From contig NZ_SZXJ01000005.1 of NCBI RefSeq assembly GCF_005281345.1, forward strand, positions 51,589-115,588: 64,000 bases of DNA, given 5' to 3'. The notes beneath the pieces are model-generated. The model was not told where the DNA came from, made no database searches, and saw nothing but the letters and a program-made list of their open reading frames with translations. Position numbers and translations under genes: made by a program. The DNA is from Citrobacter sp. wls619 (GTDB lineage: Bacteria > Pseudomonadota > Gammaproteobacteria > Enterobacterales > Enterobacteriaceae). Positions 33,495 to 42,192 of this stretch are shown in pieces (position 1 is the first letter of the stretch; each line of letters begins with the position of its first letter).

Positions 33495-33767
33495 ATGGCA
33501 CTCCCCCGCATTACCCAAAAAGAGATGACCGAACGCGAACAGCGTGAACTGAAAACGCTGCTCGACCGCGCGCGCATTGCGCATGGTCGACTACTCACCA
33601 ACGCAGAGACCAACAGCATCAAGAAAGAGTACATCGATAAACTGATGGTTTTGCGCGAAGCAGAGGCAAAAAAAGCCCGCCAGTTGAAGAAAAAGCAGGC
33701 TTATAAACCGGATGCGGAAGCATCGTTTTCCTGGTCAGCGAATACGCCGACGCGCGGCAGACGTTAA
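33495..33767 (+). CDS. yjbD: DUF3811 family protein YjbD
   Basis: A 90-residue charged, Lys/Arg-rich soluble protein, the same length as E. coli YjbD (DUF3811), of unknown function. It has a helical middle (residues 5-65) and a basic C-terminus ending in TPTRGRR. It converges on rluF, and the two stop codons share the palindromic TTAA at 33764-33767, an arrangement also known from E. coli. Confidence 0.92.
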   Translation: MALPRITQKEMTEREQRELKTLLDRARIAHGRLLTNAETNSIKKEYIDKLMVLREAEAKKARQLKKKQAYKPDAEASFSWSANTPTRGRR

Positions 33768-34639
33768 CGCCCTTTCTTCTTACGCCCCGGCGAGGTAAAA
33801 CGCTTACCGTTTGCCGCCGGGCGCGATTTCTCTTTCTCCGCCGATTTTTCGATTTTCACCACCGGACGCTTAATGCCTGCGGTTTTTGGCTTTGCTTTGG
33901 CCTTCGGTTTGGCTTCTGAGGACGAGTTCTCAATCAGCTTGAACAGACCGATCAGTTCGTCATCCGTCAGATCGCGCCATTCACCCAGCGGCAGACCGGA
34001 CAAACCCACGTTCATGATACGCGTACGCTCAAGCTTAGTAACTTCATAACCAAAGTGCTCGCACATACGACGGATCTGACGGTTCAGCCCCTGAATCAGC
34101 GTAATGCGAAACACAAACGGCGCTTCTTTCTTCACCTTACATTTTTTGGTGACGGTGCCGAGGATTGGCACACCGGCCCCCATCCCACGGATAAAGTCAT
34201 CAGTGACTGGTTTATCAACCGTCACCAGATACTCTTTTTCGTGATCGTTACCGGCGCGCAGGATTTTATTCACCAGATCGCCGTGGTTGGTCAGGAAGAT
34301 TAAGCCCTGAGAGTCTTTGTCCAGACGGCCAATTGGGAACACGCGTTTACTGTGGTTAACAAAATCAACAATGTTGTCGCGTTCGCTGTCTTCGGTGGTG
34401 CTGACAATCCCTACCGGCTTATTCAGCGCAATAAAAACCAGATCTTCCGCTTCACGCGGCTCAATCAACCGACCATTTACTTTTACGACGTCGCCAGGCA
34501 TCACCTGATCGCCAATGGTGGCGCGTTTGCCATTCAGGAAGACATTCCCTTGTTCGATAAAGCGATCTGCCTCGCGACGCGAGCAGATTCCGCTTTCACT
34601 GATGTATTTATTTAATCGGATGGATGAGTCGGGCAGCAT
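33764..34639 (-). CDS. rluF: 23S rRNA pseudouridine(2604) synthase RluF
   Basis: A 291-residue RsuA-family pseudouridine synthase that modifies U2604 of 23S rRNA (and tRNA-Tyr in E. coli). The N-terminal S4 RNA-binding domain ([19 protein letters not shown]) is followed by the catalytic [15 protein letters not shown] with the active Asp and [14 protein letters not shown]. The C-terminus is a basic Lys/Pro/Ala tail ending SPGRKKKGR. The start at 34639 ([10 protein letters not shown]) corresponds to E. coli; longer in-frame extensions run into the ERIC element and are rejected. Confidence 0.96.
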   Translation of the reverse strand: MLPDSSIRLNKYISESGICSRREADRFIEQGNVFLNGKRATIGDQVMPGDVVKVNGRLIEPREAEDLVFIALNKPVGIVSTTEDSERDNIVDFVNHSKRVFPIGRLDKDSQGLIFLTNHGDLVNKILRAGNDHEKEYLVTVDKPVTDDFIRGMGAGVPILGTVTKKCKVKKEAPFVFRITLIQGLNRQIRRMCEHFGYEVTKLERTRIMNVGLSGLPLGEWRDLTDDELIGLFKLIENSSSEAKPKAKAKPKTAGIKRPVVKIEKSAEKEKSRPAANGKRFTSPGRKKKGR

Positions 34640-34661
34640 AATTTCTCCTGTATACACGTCA

Positions 34662-34766
34662 TCCTTCAGGCTGTCTCTGCGTTGGCGGCCCTCACTCACC
34701 CAGGTCACATAGCACTCTATGCTCCCAGGGATTCGCTCCCTTGCCGCCTTGATACAACTTGAAGGA
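34662..34766. repeat. ERIC (IRU) repeat element
   Basis: About 105 bases bounded by TCCTTCA / TGAAGGA. The interior carries the ERIC core: CTCACTCACCCAGGTCAC and TGCTCCCAGGGATTCGCTC correspond to the two arms of the enterobacterial repetitive intergenic consensus, flanked by GCGTTGGCGGC and GCCGCC. It lies just upstream of rluF, where transcripts would carry a long hairpin. Confidence 0.8.
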
Positions 34767-34941
34767 CTTTGTGTATTAAAAGCGAAATATACCCTACCTT
34801 GCGGGCGATAAAAAATAATCGTGTTCTCACGCCCGGGCGCTATTTGTGATCCGTCACACCTTTCGACACAAAAGTGTCCGCAACCCATGCCTGCAATTTT
34901 GTTGCACGAAAATACACAGAATCAAGGCATTACATCAATAA

Positions 34942-35096
34942 GCACATATGTGCCGACAACGCGCTATCGGCACATCAAATGTGCAACACAAACTGCCAGT
35001 TCATGGCGCTGAAAGAAGAGAAAATTACTTTGAACTGGGCCATCGATGGGGTTATATCAGATCAAGAAGACAATATAGTGATTTGCACAAATGTGC
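34942..35096 (+). promoter_or_regulatory. Repeated palindromes upstream of sorC, probable SorC operators
   Basis: Three copies of the motif GCACA-Nx-TGTGC: GCACATATGTGC at 34942-34953, GCACA-TCAAA-TGTGC at 34970-34984 and GCACAAATGTGC at 35085-35096. The last abuts the sorC ribosome binding site. A second inverted repeat TGTGCCGA-N10-TCGGCACA spans 34949-34974. Binding by SorC is inferred from position. The rest of the 34767-34941 gap holds a GACACAAAAGTGTC hairpin but no gene. Confidence 0.6.
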
Positions 35097-35108
35097 AGGA
35101 GCCCAAAG

Positions 35109-36062
35109 ATGGCAACGGAAAACAGCGATGATATCCGCCTGATCGTAAAAATAGCGCAGCTCTATTACGAACAGGATATGACGCAAGCGCAAATCGCCCG
35201 CGAGCTGGGAATTTATCGCACCACGATCAGCCGCCTGCTCAAACGTGGCCGCGAATCAGGCATCGTTACCATTGCCATTAATTACGACTTCAACGAGAAC
35301 CTGTGGCTGGAACAACAGCTAAAACAGAAATTTGGCCTGAAAGAAGCGGTGGTGGTCTCCTGCGACAGCGAACAGGAAGACGAACAACTTGCGATGATGG
35401 GTGTGCACGGTGCACAGCTGCTGGAGCGCTTACTGGAACCCGGCGATATTATCGGCTTCTCATGGGGGCGCGCCGTTCGGGGGCTGGTCGAAGGGTTATC
35501 CCCCGCTAGCCAGTCGCGCCAGCTGATCTGTGTGCCGATTATCGGCGGCCCCTCCGGCAAGCTTGAAAGCCGTTACCACGTCAATACGCTGACCTATGGC
35601 GCCGCGGCAAAGCTCAAGGGTGAATCGCACCTGGCCGATTTCCCGGCACTGCTGGAAAACCCGCTGATCCGTAACGGGATTATGCAGTCCCGGCACTTCC
35701 GGTCGATTTCCGCCTATTGGGATAATCTGGACGTCGCGCTGGTCGGCATTGGCTCCCCGGCGATCCGTGACGGTGCCAACTGGCACGCCTTTTACGGCAG
35801 TGAAGAGAGTGATGACCTGCATGCCCGTCATGTCGCCGGAGATATCTGCTCGCGCTTTTATGATATTGACGGCGTGACGGTAGAGACCAGTATGAGTGAA
35901 AAAACACTCTCGATCGAAACCAATAAATTAAAGCAGGCGCGTTACTCCATTGGCATTGCCATGGGGGAAGAAAAACTGAGTGGAATACTTGGTGCATTAC
36001 GTGGAAATTATATTAACGGTTTAGTCACTAACAGTCATACCGCTGAATTGCTGTTGAAGTAA
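35109..36062 (+). CDS. sorC: Sorbose operon regulator SorC
   Basis: A 317-residue regulator, prototype of the SorC/DeoR-like sugar-binding family. The helix-turn-helix is at about residues 20-60 (AQLYYEQDMTQAQIARELGI, RTTISRLLKRGRESG). The C-terminal sugar-phosphate domain contains GDIIGFSWGRAVRGLVEGL, CVPIIGGPSGKLE and the ALRGNYINGLVTN end. In Klebsiella it represses, and with L-sorbose activates, the sor operon. Start chosen at the ATG with AGGAG 8 bases upstream. First gene of sorCDFBAME; palindromes lie upstream. Confidence 0.94.
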   Translation: MATENSDDIRLIVKIAQLYYEQDMTQAQIARELGIYRTTISRLLKRGRESGIVTIAINYDFNENLWLEQQLKQKFGLKEAVVVSCDSEQEDEQLAMMGVHGAQLLERLLEPGDIIGFSWGRAVRGLVEGLSPASQSRQLICVPIIGGPSGKLESRYHVNTLTYGAAAKLKGESHLADFPALLENPLIRNGIMQSRHFRSISAYWDNLDVALVGIGSPAIRDGANWHAFYGSEESDDLHARHVAGDICSRFYDIDGVTVETSMSEKTLSIETNKLKQARYSIGIAMGEEKLSGILGALRGNYINGLVTNSHTAELLLK

Positions 36063-36132
36063 ATATATTCGAATTGATCCTGACATAATTTACTTTATGC
36101 AGGATCCCCTTATCTGAAATTGGGAGTTGATT

Positions 36133-36939
36133 ATGAAAACGTGGTTAAATCTGCAGGATAAAGTCATTATTGTTACCGGTGGCGCATCAGGAATTGGCCT
36201 GGCCATTGTTGAAGAGTTATTAGCGCAAGGTGCTAACGTGCAAATGGCAGATATTCATGGTGGCGATGGTAAATATACCGACCACAGCAAATATCATTTC
36301 TGGCCGACGGATATTTCCAGCGCCAAAGAAGTCAGCCACACCGTTGCTGAAATCATCCGGCGTTTCGGCCGTATTGATGGGCTGGTGAATAACGCGGGGG
36401 TGAATTTCCCACGTCTGCTGGTCGATGAAAAAGCCCCGGCCGGGCAATATGAACTCAATGAAGCCGCTTTTGAAAAAATGGTCAACATCAACCAAAAAGG
36501 CGTTTTTTTAATGTCACAAGCGGTAGCGCGCCAGATGGTAATACAGCATGACGGCGTGATTGTGAATGTCTCTTCAGAAAGCGGACTGGAAGGTTCTGAA
36601 GGTCAGAGCTGCTATGCCGCGACCAAAGCCGCGCTGAATAGCTTTACCCGCTCGTGGTCGAAAGAACTGGGCAAACACGGCATTCGCGTGGTGGGTATTG
36701 CACCTGGCATTCTGGAAAAAACCGGGCTGCGCACCCCCGAGTATGAAGAAGCGCTGGCCTGGACCCGCAACATCACCGTCGAACAGCTGCGCGAGGGCTA
36801 CACCAAGAACGCGATCCCGATTGGTCGCTCAGGACGCTTAAGCGAAGTCGCTGATTTTGTTTGTTATCTTTTGTCTGAACGTGCCAGCTACATCACCGGA
36901 GTAACCACTAACATTGCGGGCGGTAAAACGCGCGGCTAA
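36133..36939 (+). CDS. sorD: D-glucitol(sorbitol)-6-phosphate 2-dehydrogenase
   Basis: A 268-residue short-chain dehydrogenase. NAD-binding TGGASGIGLA at residues 15-24, NNAGVN, and the catalytic Ser/Tyr/Lys set NVSSESGLEG...SCYAATKAALN are present. In the sorbose pathway it oxidises glucitol-6-phosphate, made by SorE, to fructose-6-phosphate. The ATG at 36133 has GGGAG upstream and matches the Klebsiella start. Second gene of the sor operon. Confidence 0.94.
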   Translation: MKTWLNLQDKVIIVTGGASGIGLAIVEELLAQGANVQMADIHGGDGKYTDHSKYHFWPTDISSAKEVSHTVAEIIRRFGRIDGLVNNAGVNFPRLLVDEKAPAGQYELNEAAFEKMVNINQKGVFLMSQAVARQMVIQHDGVIVNVSSESGLEGSEGQSCYAATKAALNSFTRSWSKELGKHGIRVVGIAPGILEKTGLRTPEYEEALAWTRNITVEQLREGYTKNAIPIGRSGRLSEVADFVCYLLSERASYITGVTTNIAGGKTRG

Positions 36940-36948
36940 GGAGGTTTT

Positions 36949-37356
36949 ATGGTCCATGCAATCTTCTGCGCCCACGGCAAACTGGCCTGCGCCATGCTGG
37001 AATCGGTGCAAATGGTCTACGGCAATGCCAACGTTGAAGCGGTAACGTTTGTCCCCGGCGAGAACGCCAGCGACATCGTGGCAAAGCTGAAAAAGTTAGT
37101 AAGCGCTCACACCAATGATGAATGGCTGATTGCCGTCGATCTGCAGTGTGGCAGTCCATGGAATGCCGCCGCGACGCTGGCAATGCACAATCCGGCGATA
37201 CGCGTTATTAGCGGGTTGTCGCTGCCGCTGGCATTGGAACTGGTTGACAACCAGAGCAGTATGAATGTGGATGAGCTGTGCGAACACCTGACGACCATTG
37301 CGCAACAAACCTGCGTTGTCTGGCAGCATCTGGCAACAACCGAAGAGGATTTCTGA
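36949..37356 (+). CDS. sorF: Sorbose PTS EIIA component
   Basis: A 135-residue mannose-family EIIA protein. The phosphorylated His is His9 in IFCAHGKLACAML, and the domain pattern (VIAVDLQCGSPWNAAA) is typical of the EIIA-Man fold. It takes phosphate from HPr and passes it to SorB. A strong AAGGAGG precedes the ATG. Its stop overlaps the sorB start (TGATG), giving tightly coupled EIIA and EIIB synthesis. Confidence 0.93.
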   Translation: MVHAIFCAHGKLACAMLESVQMVYGNANVEAVTFVPGENASDIVAKLKKLVSAHTNDEWLIAVDLQCGSPWNAAATLAMHNPAIRVISGLSLPLALELVDNQSSMNVDELCEHLTTIAQQTCVVWQHLATTEEDF

Positions 37357-37850
37357 TGAACATTACCCTTGCCCGTATTGATGACCGCCTGATCCACGGC
37401 CAGGTCACTACCGTCTGGTCGAAAGTGGCAAACGCCCAGCGGATTATTATCTGCAATGACGAGGTATATAACGATGAAGTACGTCGAACATTATTACGTC
37501 AGGCCGCCCCGCCGGGAATGAAGGTCAACGTCGTGAATATCGAAAAGGCGGTCGCGGTTTATCATAATCCGCAATACCAGAACGAAACCGTTTTTTATCT
37601 CTTTACCCGCCCGCAGGATGCTTTAGCAATGGTAAAACAAGGAGTAAAAATCACCACGTTAAATATTGGCGGCATGGCCTGGCGACCGGGTAAAAAACAA
37701 TTAACCAAAGCCGTTTCTTTAGATGACAACGATATTAATGCTTTTCACCAACTGGATCAGCTGGGAGTGAAACTGGATTTACGCGTCGTTGCCTCCGACC
37801 CCACAATTAATATTCTTGAGAAAATAAAAGAGCAGTCCGTTAGCGAATAA
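37356..37850 (+). CDS. sorB: Sorbose PTS EIIB component
   Basis: A 164-residue mannose-family EIIB protein with the typical start ARIDDRLIHGQVTTVW, phosphorylated at His14. It transfers phosphate to L-sorbose during transport through SorA/SorM. The later conserved block LNIGGMAWRPGKKQLTKAVSL is present. Its ATG shares a base with the sorF stop. Confidence 0.94.
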   Translation: MNITLARIDDRLIHGQVTTVWSKVANAQRIIICNDEVYNDEVRRTLLRQAAPPGMKVNVVNIEKAVAVYHNPQYQNETVFYLFTRPQDALAMVKQGVKITTLNIGGMAWRPGKKQLTKAVSLDDNDINAFHQLDQLGVKLDLRVVASDPTINILEKIKEQSVSE

Positions 37851-37915
37851 TAAATAGCGCCTGTAGAAATATGCCGTAACAGGCAGGGATCGTTATACCC
37901 TTAAGGTGACAAATT

Positions 37916-38713
37916 ATGGAAATTAGTACCCTACAAATTATCGCCATATTTATATTTTCCTGTATTGCCGGAATGGGCAGCGTGCTGGATGAATTCCAGA
38001 CCCACCGTCCGCTGATCGCCTGTACCGTTATCGGCCTGATCCTTGGTGATTTAAAAACCGGGATTATGCTCGGCGGCACGCTGGAGTTGATTGCTCTGGG
38101 TTGGATGAACGTCGGTGCCGCGCAGTCCCCCGATTCGGCGCTTGCCAGTATTATCTCCGCCATTTTGGTTATCGTCGGGCAACAGAGTATCGCCACCGGT
38201 ATCGCCATCGCCCTGCCCGTCGCGGCGGCAGGCCAGGTACTGACGGTATTCGCCCGTACCATTACCGTGGTGTTCCAGCACGCGGCGGATAAAGCCGCGG
38301 AAGACGCACGCTTTCGTACCATCGATATGCTCCACGTTTCCGCGCTCGGCGTACAGGCGCTGCGCGTTGCCATTCCTGCATTAATTGTCTCACTGTTTGT
38401 CAGCGCCGATATGGTCAGCAACATGCTGAACGCCATTCCGGACTTCGTCACCCGTGGGTTGCAGATTGCCGGTGGTTTTATCGTGGTGGTCGGCTACGCC
38501 ATGGTGCTGCGCATGATGGGCGTGAAGTACCTGATGCCCTTCTTCTTCCTCGGTTTTATCGCCGGGGGTTATCTCGATTTGAGCCTGCTGGCTTTCGGTG
38601 GGGTTGGCGTGATCATCGCGTTGGTCTACATCCAGCTGAACCCACAGTGGCGTAAAGCCGAACCGCAGGCGCAACCCGCCTCTTCTCAAGCTCTCGATCA
38701 GCTTGATGACTAA
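37916..38713 (+). CDS. sorA: Sorbose PTS EIIC component
   Basis: A 265-residue mannose-family EIIC membrane protein with about eight hydrophobic segments. The family signature near GLILGDLKTGIMLGGTLELIALGWMNVGA-type region is visible in pieces (ILGDLKTGIMLGG, LELIALGWMNVGAAQSP). With SorM it forms the membrane channel of the L-sorbose PTS. The C-terminal cytosolic tail is Gln/Ala-rich. AAGGTGACAAATT precedes the ATG; sorM follows 11 bases after the stop. Confidence 0.94.
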   Translation: MEISTLQIIAIFIFSCIAGMGSVLDEFQTHRPLIACTVIGLILGDLKTGIMLGGTLELIALGWMNVGAAQSPDSALASIISAILVIVGQQSIATGIAIALPVAAAGQVLTVFARTITVVFQHAADKAAEDARFRTIDMLHVSALGVQALRVAIPALIVSLFVSADMVSNMLNAIPDFVTRGLQIAGGFIVVVGYAMVLRMMGVKYLMPFFFLGFIAGGYLDLSLLAFGGVGVIIALVYIQLNPQWRKAEPQAQPASSQALDQLDD

Positions 38714-38724
38714 TGGAGCCAGCC

Positions 38725-39549
38725 ATGGAACAGAAAAAACTGACCAAATCCGACCTGTTTAGCATGTTTGTTCGCTCCAACCTGCAACAGGCGTCATTCA
38801 ACTTTGAACGCATTCATGGGCTGGGCTTTTGCTACGACATGATCCCTGCCATTAAGCGCCTGTATCCACTGAAAGAGGACCAGGTTGCAGCACTCAAACG
38901 CCACCTGGTGTTTTTCAACACTACACCTGCCGTTTGCGGCCCGGTGATTGGCGTGACCGCCGCGATGGAGGAAGCTCGCGCCAACGGTGCGGAAATTGAT
39001 GACGGGGCCATCAACGGTATCAAAGTTGGGTTAATGGGTCCGCTGGCCGGTGTTGGCGATCCGTTGGTCTGGGGAACATTGCGCCCGATTACCGCCGCGC
39101 TCGGTGCATCGCTGGCGCTGTCCGGAAACATTCTCGGCCCACTATTGTTCTTCTTTATTTTCAATGCAGTACGTTTGGCAATGAAGTGGTACGGCTTACA
39201 GCTTGGCTTTCGTAAAGGGGTCAATATCGTCAGCGACATGGGCGGAAACCTGCTGCAGAAACTGACCGAAGGCGCATCGATTCTCGGCCTGTTTGTCATG
39301 GGGGTGTTGGTCACCAAATGGACCAGCATCAACGTGCCGCTGGTGGTGTCGCAAACGCCTGGCGCAGACGGCACCACCGTCACCATGACCGTGCAGAACA
39401 TACTCGATCAGCTCTGCCCTGGCCTGCTGGCGCTGGGTCTGACGCTGCTGATGGTGCGGCTACTCAACAAGAAAATTAATCCGGTGTGGCTGATCTTCGC
39501 CCTGTTTGCGCTGGGGATTATCGGCAACGCGCTGGGCTTCCTGTCCTGA
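38725..39549 (+). CDS. sorM: Sorbose PTS EIID component
   Basis: A 274-residue mannose-family EIID protein. Typical features are LTKSDLFSMFVRSNLQQASFNFER at the N-terminus, seen here as KLTKSDLFSMFVRSNLQQ, the AINGIKVGLMGPLAGVGDPL loop, and hydrophobic helices at the C-terminus. The start at 38725 (MEQKKLTK) gives the Klebsiella length of 274; a Met four codons upstream is less likely. It completes the four-component SorFBAM permease. Confidence 0.94.
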   Translation: MEQKKLTKSDLFSMFVRSNLQQASFNFERIHGLGFCYDMIPAIKRLYPLKEDQVAALKRHLVFFNTTPAVCGPVIGVTAAMEEARANGAEIDDGAINGIKVGLMGPLAGVGDPLVWGTLRPITAALGASLALSGNILGPLLFFFIFNAVRLAMKWYGLQLGFRKGVNIVSDMGGNLLQKLTEGASILGLFVMGVLVTKWTSINVPLVVSQTPGADGTTVTMTVQNILDQLCPGLLALGLTLLMVRLLNKKINPVWLIFALFALGIIGNALGFLS

Positions 39550-39617
39550 TTTTTCCGCCCCGGCGATGCTGGGGCTACTTCAACAAATTGTCCTCGAAAG
39601 AGGAAGAGGTGGTAACA

Positions 39618-40841
39618 ATGCAAACAACAACAGCTTTACGCCTTTATGGTAAACGCGATCTGCGTCTGGAAACCTTCGATCTTCCTGAAATGCAGGACGA
39701 TGAAATTCTGGCCTCAGTCGTGACCGACAGCCTGTGCCTTTCTTCCTGGAAAGAGGCTAACCAGGGCGAGAACCACAAAAAGGTGCCGGACGATGTGGCC
39801 ACCAACCCGATCATCATCGGTCACGAGTTTTGCGGCGACATTATTGCCGTAGGCAAAAAATGGCAGCATAAGTTTCAGCCCGGCCAACGCTATGTCATTC
39901 AGGCTAACCTGCAACTGCCGGATCGCCCGGACTGCCCCGGCTACTCCTTCCCGTGGGTAGGCGGTGAAGCCACGCACGTTATCATTCCTGATGAAGTTAT
40001 GGAGCAGGACTGCCTGTTAGCCTACGAAGGTGAAACCTATTTTGAAGGCTCGCTGGTTGAGCCGCTGTCCTGCGTGATTGGCGCATTCAACGCCAACTAT
40101 CACCTACAGGAAGGCACTTATAACCACAAGATGGGCATTCGTCCGCAGGGGCGCACGTTAATTCTCGGCGGCACCGGGCCAATGGGACTACTGGCGATCG
40201 ACTATGCGTTGCATGGCCCGATTAACCCGGCGCTGCTGGTGGTAACCGACACCAATAACGACAAGCTGAGCTACGCCCGCAAACACTACCCATCAGAACC
40301 ACAAACGTTGATCCATTATCTCCACGCCCAGGATGCGGGTTATGACACCTTGATGACGCTGAGCGGCGGGCACGGGTTTGATGACATCTTTGTGTTTGTG
40401 CCCAACGAACAGTTGGTTACGCTGGCCTCTTCCCTGCTGGCTGCCGATGGCTGCATGAACTTCTTTGCCGGTCCGCAGGATAAGCAGTTTAGCGCGCCGA
40501 TTAACTTCTACGACGTGCACTACGCCTTCACCCATTATGTTGGGACGTCTGGCGGCAATACCGACGACATGCGCGCGGCGGTAAAACTGATCGAAGAGAA
40601 GAAAGTTCAGGCGGCAAAAGTGGTGACGCACATTCTGGGATTAAATGCGGCAGGAGAAACAACGCTGGAACTGCCGCAGGTCGGTGGGGGTAAAAAACTG
40701 GTTTATACCGGAAAAGCATTGCCGTTAACTGCGCTCACCCAGATTGACGATCCGGCCTTGCGCGATATCCTGGAGCGTAATCAGGGGATCTGGTCGCAGG
40801 AAGCCGAACAGTACATATTGTCTCATGCCGAGGAAATTTAA
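39618..40841 (+). CDS. sorE: L-sorbose-1-phosphate reductase
   Basis: A 407-residue zinc-type medium-chain dehydrogenase family protein that reduces L-sorbose-1-phosphate to D-glucitol-6-phosphate. GHEFCGDI (about residues 62-69), VEPLSCVIGAFNANYH and the cofactor-binding LILGGTGPMGLLAIDYAL are visible. The ATG at 39618 has GAGGTGGT upstream. Last classical gene of the operon; the next gene starts one base after its stop. Confidence 0.94.
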   Translation: MQTTTALRLYGKRDLRLETFDLPEMQDDEILASVVTDSLCLSSWKEANQGENHKKVPDDVATNPIIIGHEFCGDIIAVGKKWQHKFQPGQRYVIQANLQLPDRPDCPGYSFPWVGGEATHVIIPDEVMEQDCLLAYEGETYFEGSLVEPLSCVIGAFNANYHLQEGTYNHKMGIRPQGRTLILGGTGPMGLLAIDYALHGPINPALLVVTDTNNDKLSYARKHYPSEPQTLIHYLHAQDAGYDTLMTLSGGHGFDDIFVFVPNEQLVTLASSLLAADGCMNFFAGPQDKQFSAPINFYDVHYAFTHYVGTSGGNTDDMRAAVKLIEEKKVQAAKVVTHILGLNAAGETTLELPQVGGGKKLVYTGKALPLTALTQIDDPALRDILERNQGIWSQEAEQYILSHAEEI

Positions 40842-40842
40842 C

Positions 40843-41655
40843 ATGATTAACCGCGACACCCAGTTGTGCATGTCGCTTGCCGGACGCCCCGGCAACTTTG
40901 GCACACGCTTTCACAACTATCTGTATGAAAAGCTAGGGTTAAATTTTATCTACAAAGCCTTTACTACGCAGGATATTGAGGCCGCAGTGAAAGGTGTTCG
41001 CGCACTCGGAATTCGCGGCTGTGCGGTCTCTATGCCGTTTAAAGAGAGTTGCATGCCGTTTCTGGATGCCATCGATCCCTCCGCAAAAGTCATTGATTCC
41101 GTCAACACTATCGTCAATGACAACGGTAAGCTGACAGGATTTAACACCGACTACATTGCGGTAAAAAGCCTGATTACCAGCCACCAGCTTGATACCCACG
41201 CACGCGCCATGATCCGCGGCAGCGGTGGAATGGGTAAAGCGGTCATTGCCGCATTTCGCGATGCCGGTTTTCACGATGTCATCGTCGCCGCCCGTAACCG
41301 GGAGAGCGGCCCGGCGCTGGCAAAACAGTACGGTTTTCAGTGGCAACCCCAGCCGGAAGGGATTGCCTGCGATATTCTGGTCAACGTGACGCCCGTCGGC
41401 ATGGCGGGCGGTAAAGAGAGCGACGAACTGGCCTACAGCGAAGCGATGGTCGCTGCCGCCAGCGTGGTGTTTGACGTGGTCGCCCTGCCGCCAGAAACAC
41501 CAGTGATTAAGCTGGCACAGCAGTTGGGTAAAAAGACCATCAGCGGTGCAGAGGTGATTGCCTTACAGGCCGTAGAGCAGTTCGCCATGTACACCGGCGT
41601 ACGCCCGGATGACGCGCTAATCGCCGAAGCGGCAGAATTTGCGCGGGCGGAGTAA
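40843..41655 (+). CDS. Shikimate dehydrogenase-like protein (SdhL, HI0607 type)
   Basis: A 270-residue member of the AroE superfamily, closest in sequence pattern to Haemophilus HI0607 (SDH-L). The catalytic pair Lys67 (VSMPFKES) and Asp103 (GFNTDY) is conserved, and the dinucleotide loop is GSGGMGKAV. The Ser-X-Ser shikimate-carboxylate motif of AroE is replaced by GRPGNFGTRFHN, as in HI0607, which has weak shikimate activity. It begins one base after the sorE stop, with its AGGAAA overlapping the end of sorE, so it is read as the last gene of the sor operon. Its true substrate, and why it sits with sorbose genes, are unknown. Confidence 0.85.
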   Translation: MINRDTQLCMSLAGRPGNFGTRFHNYLYEKLGLNFIYKAFTTQDIEAAVKGVRALGIRGCAVSMPFKESCMPFLDAIDPSAKVIDSVNTIVNDNGKLTGFNTDYIAVKSLITSHQLDTHARAMIRGSGGMGKAVIAAFRDAGFHDVIVAARNRESGPALAKQYGFQWQPQPEGIACDILVNVTPVGMAGGKESDELAYSEAMVAAASVVFDVVALPPETPVIKLAQQLGKKTISGAEVIALQAVEQFAMYTGVRPDDALIAEAAEFARAE

Positions 41656-41665
41656 CGAAGCAGGA

Positions 41666-41692
41666 ACAGAGCGCCAGGGATGGGCGCTCTGT
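41666..41692 (+). terminator. Terminator of the sor operon
   Basis: A 10-bp stem ACAGAGCGCC / GGCGCTCTGT with a 7-base loop is followed by TTATTTTA. It lies 10 bases after the SdhL stop and before the convergent hypothetical gene. Confidence 0.82.
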
Positions 41693-41704
41693 TTATTTTA
41701 GGTA

Positions 41705-42061
41705 CTATGCAACAGCAAACAATTGCTGGTCAGCTTTCGCTTCCAACTGCGCCAGCGCGGGAATCAACTGGCTGATGTTTACCAGACTGTGTCCTAACTG
41801 GCATATGCTCTCATACGCAAAATGTTCCTGACCTTCACCCGCCATGGTCAGCAGGCTTTCGCCCATAAAATTCAGCGTCTGGTACAACCCCGCCAGCGCC
41901 TCTTCACAGCCAAACGATAGCGCCAGATTTTCTTCGGTGGTGAGATGGCTACAATCAAGATGGCGGAACGCCTCGGCGAGTGGAAAATAAAGCAGATCGG
42001 CCTGTGAAATGAGAGAAGAAGACGCAAAACAAGCGTTAGTGGTACTATTAGCATCAGCCAT
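41705..42061 (-). CDS. Hypothetical protein, mostly helical
   Basis: A 118-residue soluble protein that I do not recognise. It is acidic and Leu/Ala-rich, with likely helices at about 20-45, 50-75 and 78-112, three Cys and no signal peptide or membrane segment. The start at 42061 has GAGGTAATGCT upstream. It is divergent from the tandem ribbon-helix-helix genes, sharing a 131-base control region with them, and convergent with the sor operon. Confidence 0.65.
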   Translation of the reverse strand: MADANSTTNACFASSSLISQADLLYFPLAEAFRHLDCSHLTTEENLALSFGCEEALAGLYQTLNFMGESLLTMAGEGQEHFAYESICQLGHSLVNISQLIPALAQLEAKADQQLFAVA

Positions 42062-42133
42062 AGCATTACCTCGTATAATGTTGTGGTTAGAAGCTCGGTA
42101 TGTGTTCGCGCACTGCCGGGCTTCGTTGTTTCT

Positions 42134-42192
42134 GTAAGACAATTGACTTACACTTGTCTTACGATTATCAATGTAAATCAGGTGTCAGACAC
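42134..42192 (+). promoter_or_regulatory. Promoter and operator-like repeats of the first ribbon-helix-helix gene
   Basis: A possible promoter TTGACT (42143) / TATCAA (42166) with 17-base spacing. GTAAGAC at 42134-42140 is repeated inverted as GTCTTAC at 42156-42162, and GACTTAC/GTCTTAC form direct repeats 11 bases apart. A perfect 11-bp palindrome GTGTC-A-GACAC (42182-42192) covers the ribosome binding site and abuts the ATG. Autoregulation is inferred. Confidence 0.5.

Noticed and set aside
34850..34860. CRP site upstream of sorC (TGTGATCCGTCACA)
   Set aside because: The half-sites are good but separated by 4 instead of 6 bases, so I do not call it a CRP site.
34640..34888. N-terminal extension of rluF upstream of 34639
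   Set aside because: The extension runs through the ERIC element and lacks similarity to RluF; the ATG at 34639 matches the family start.
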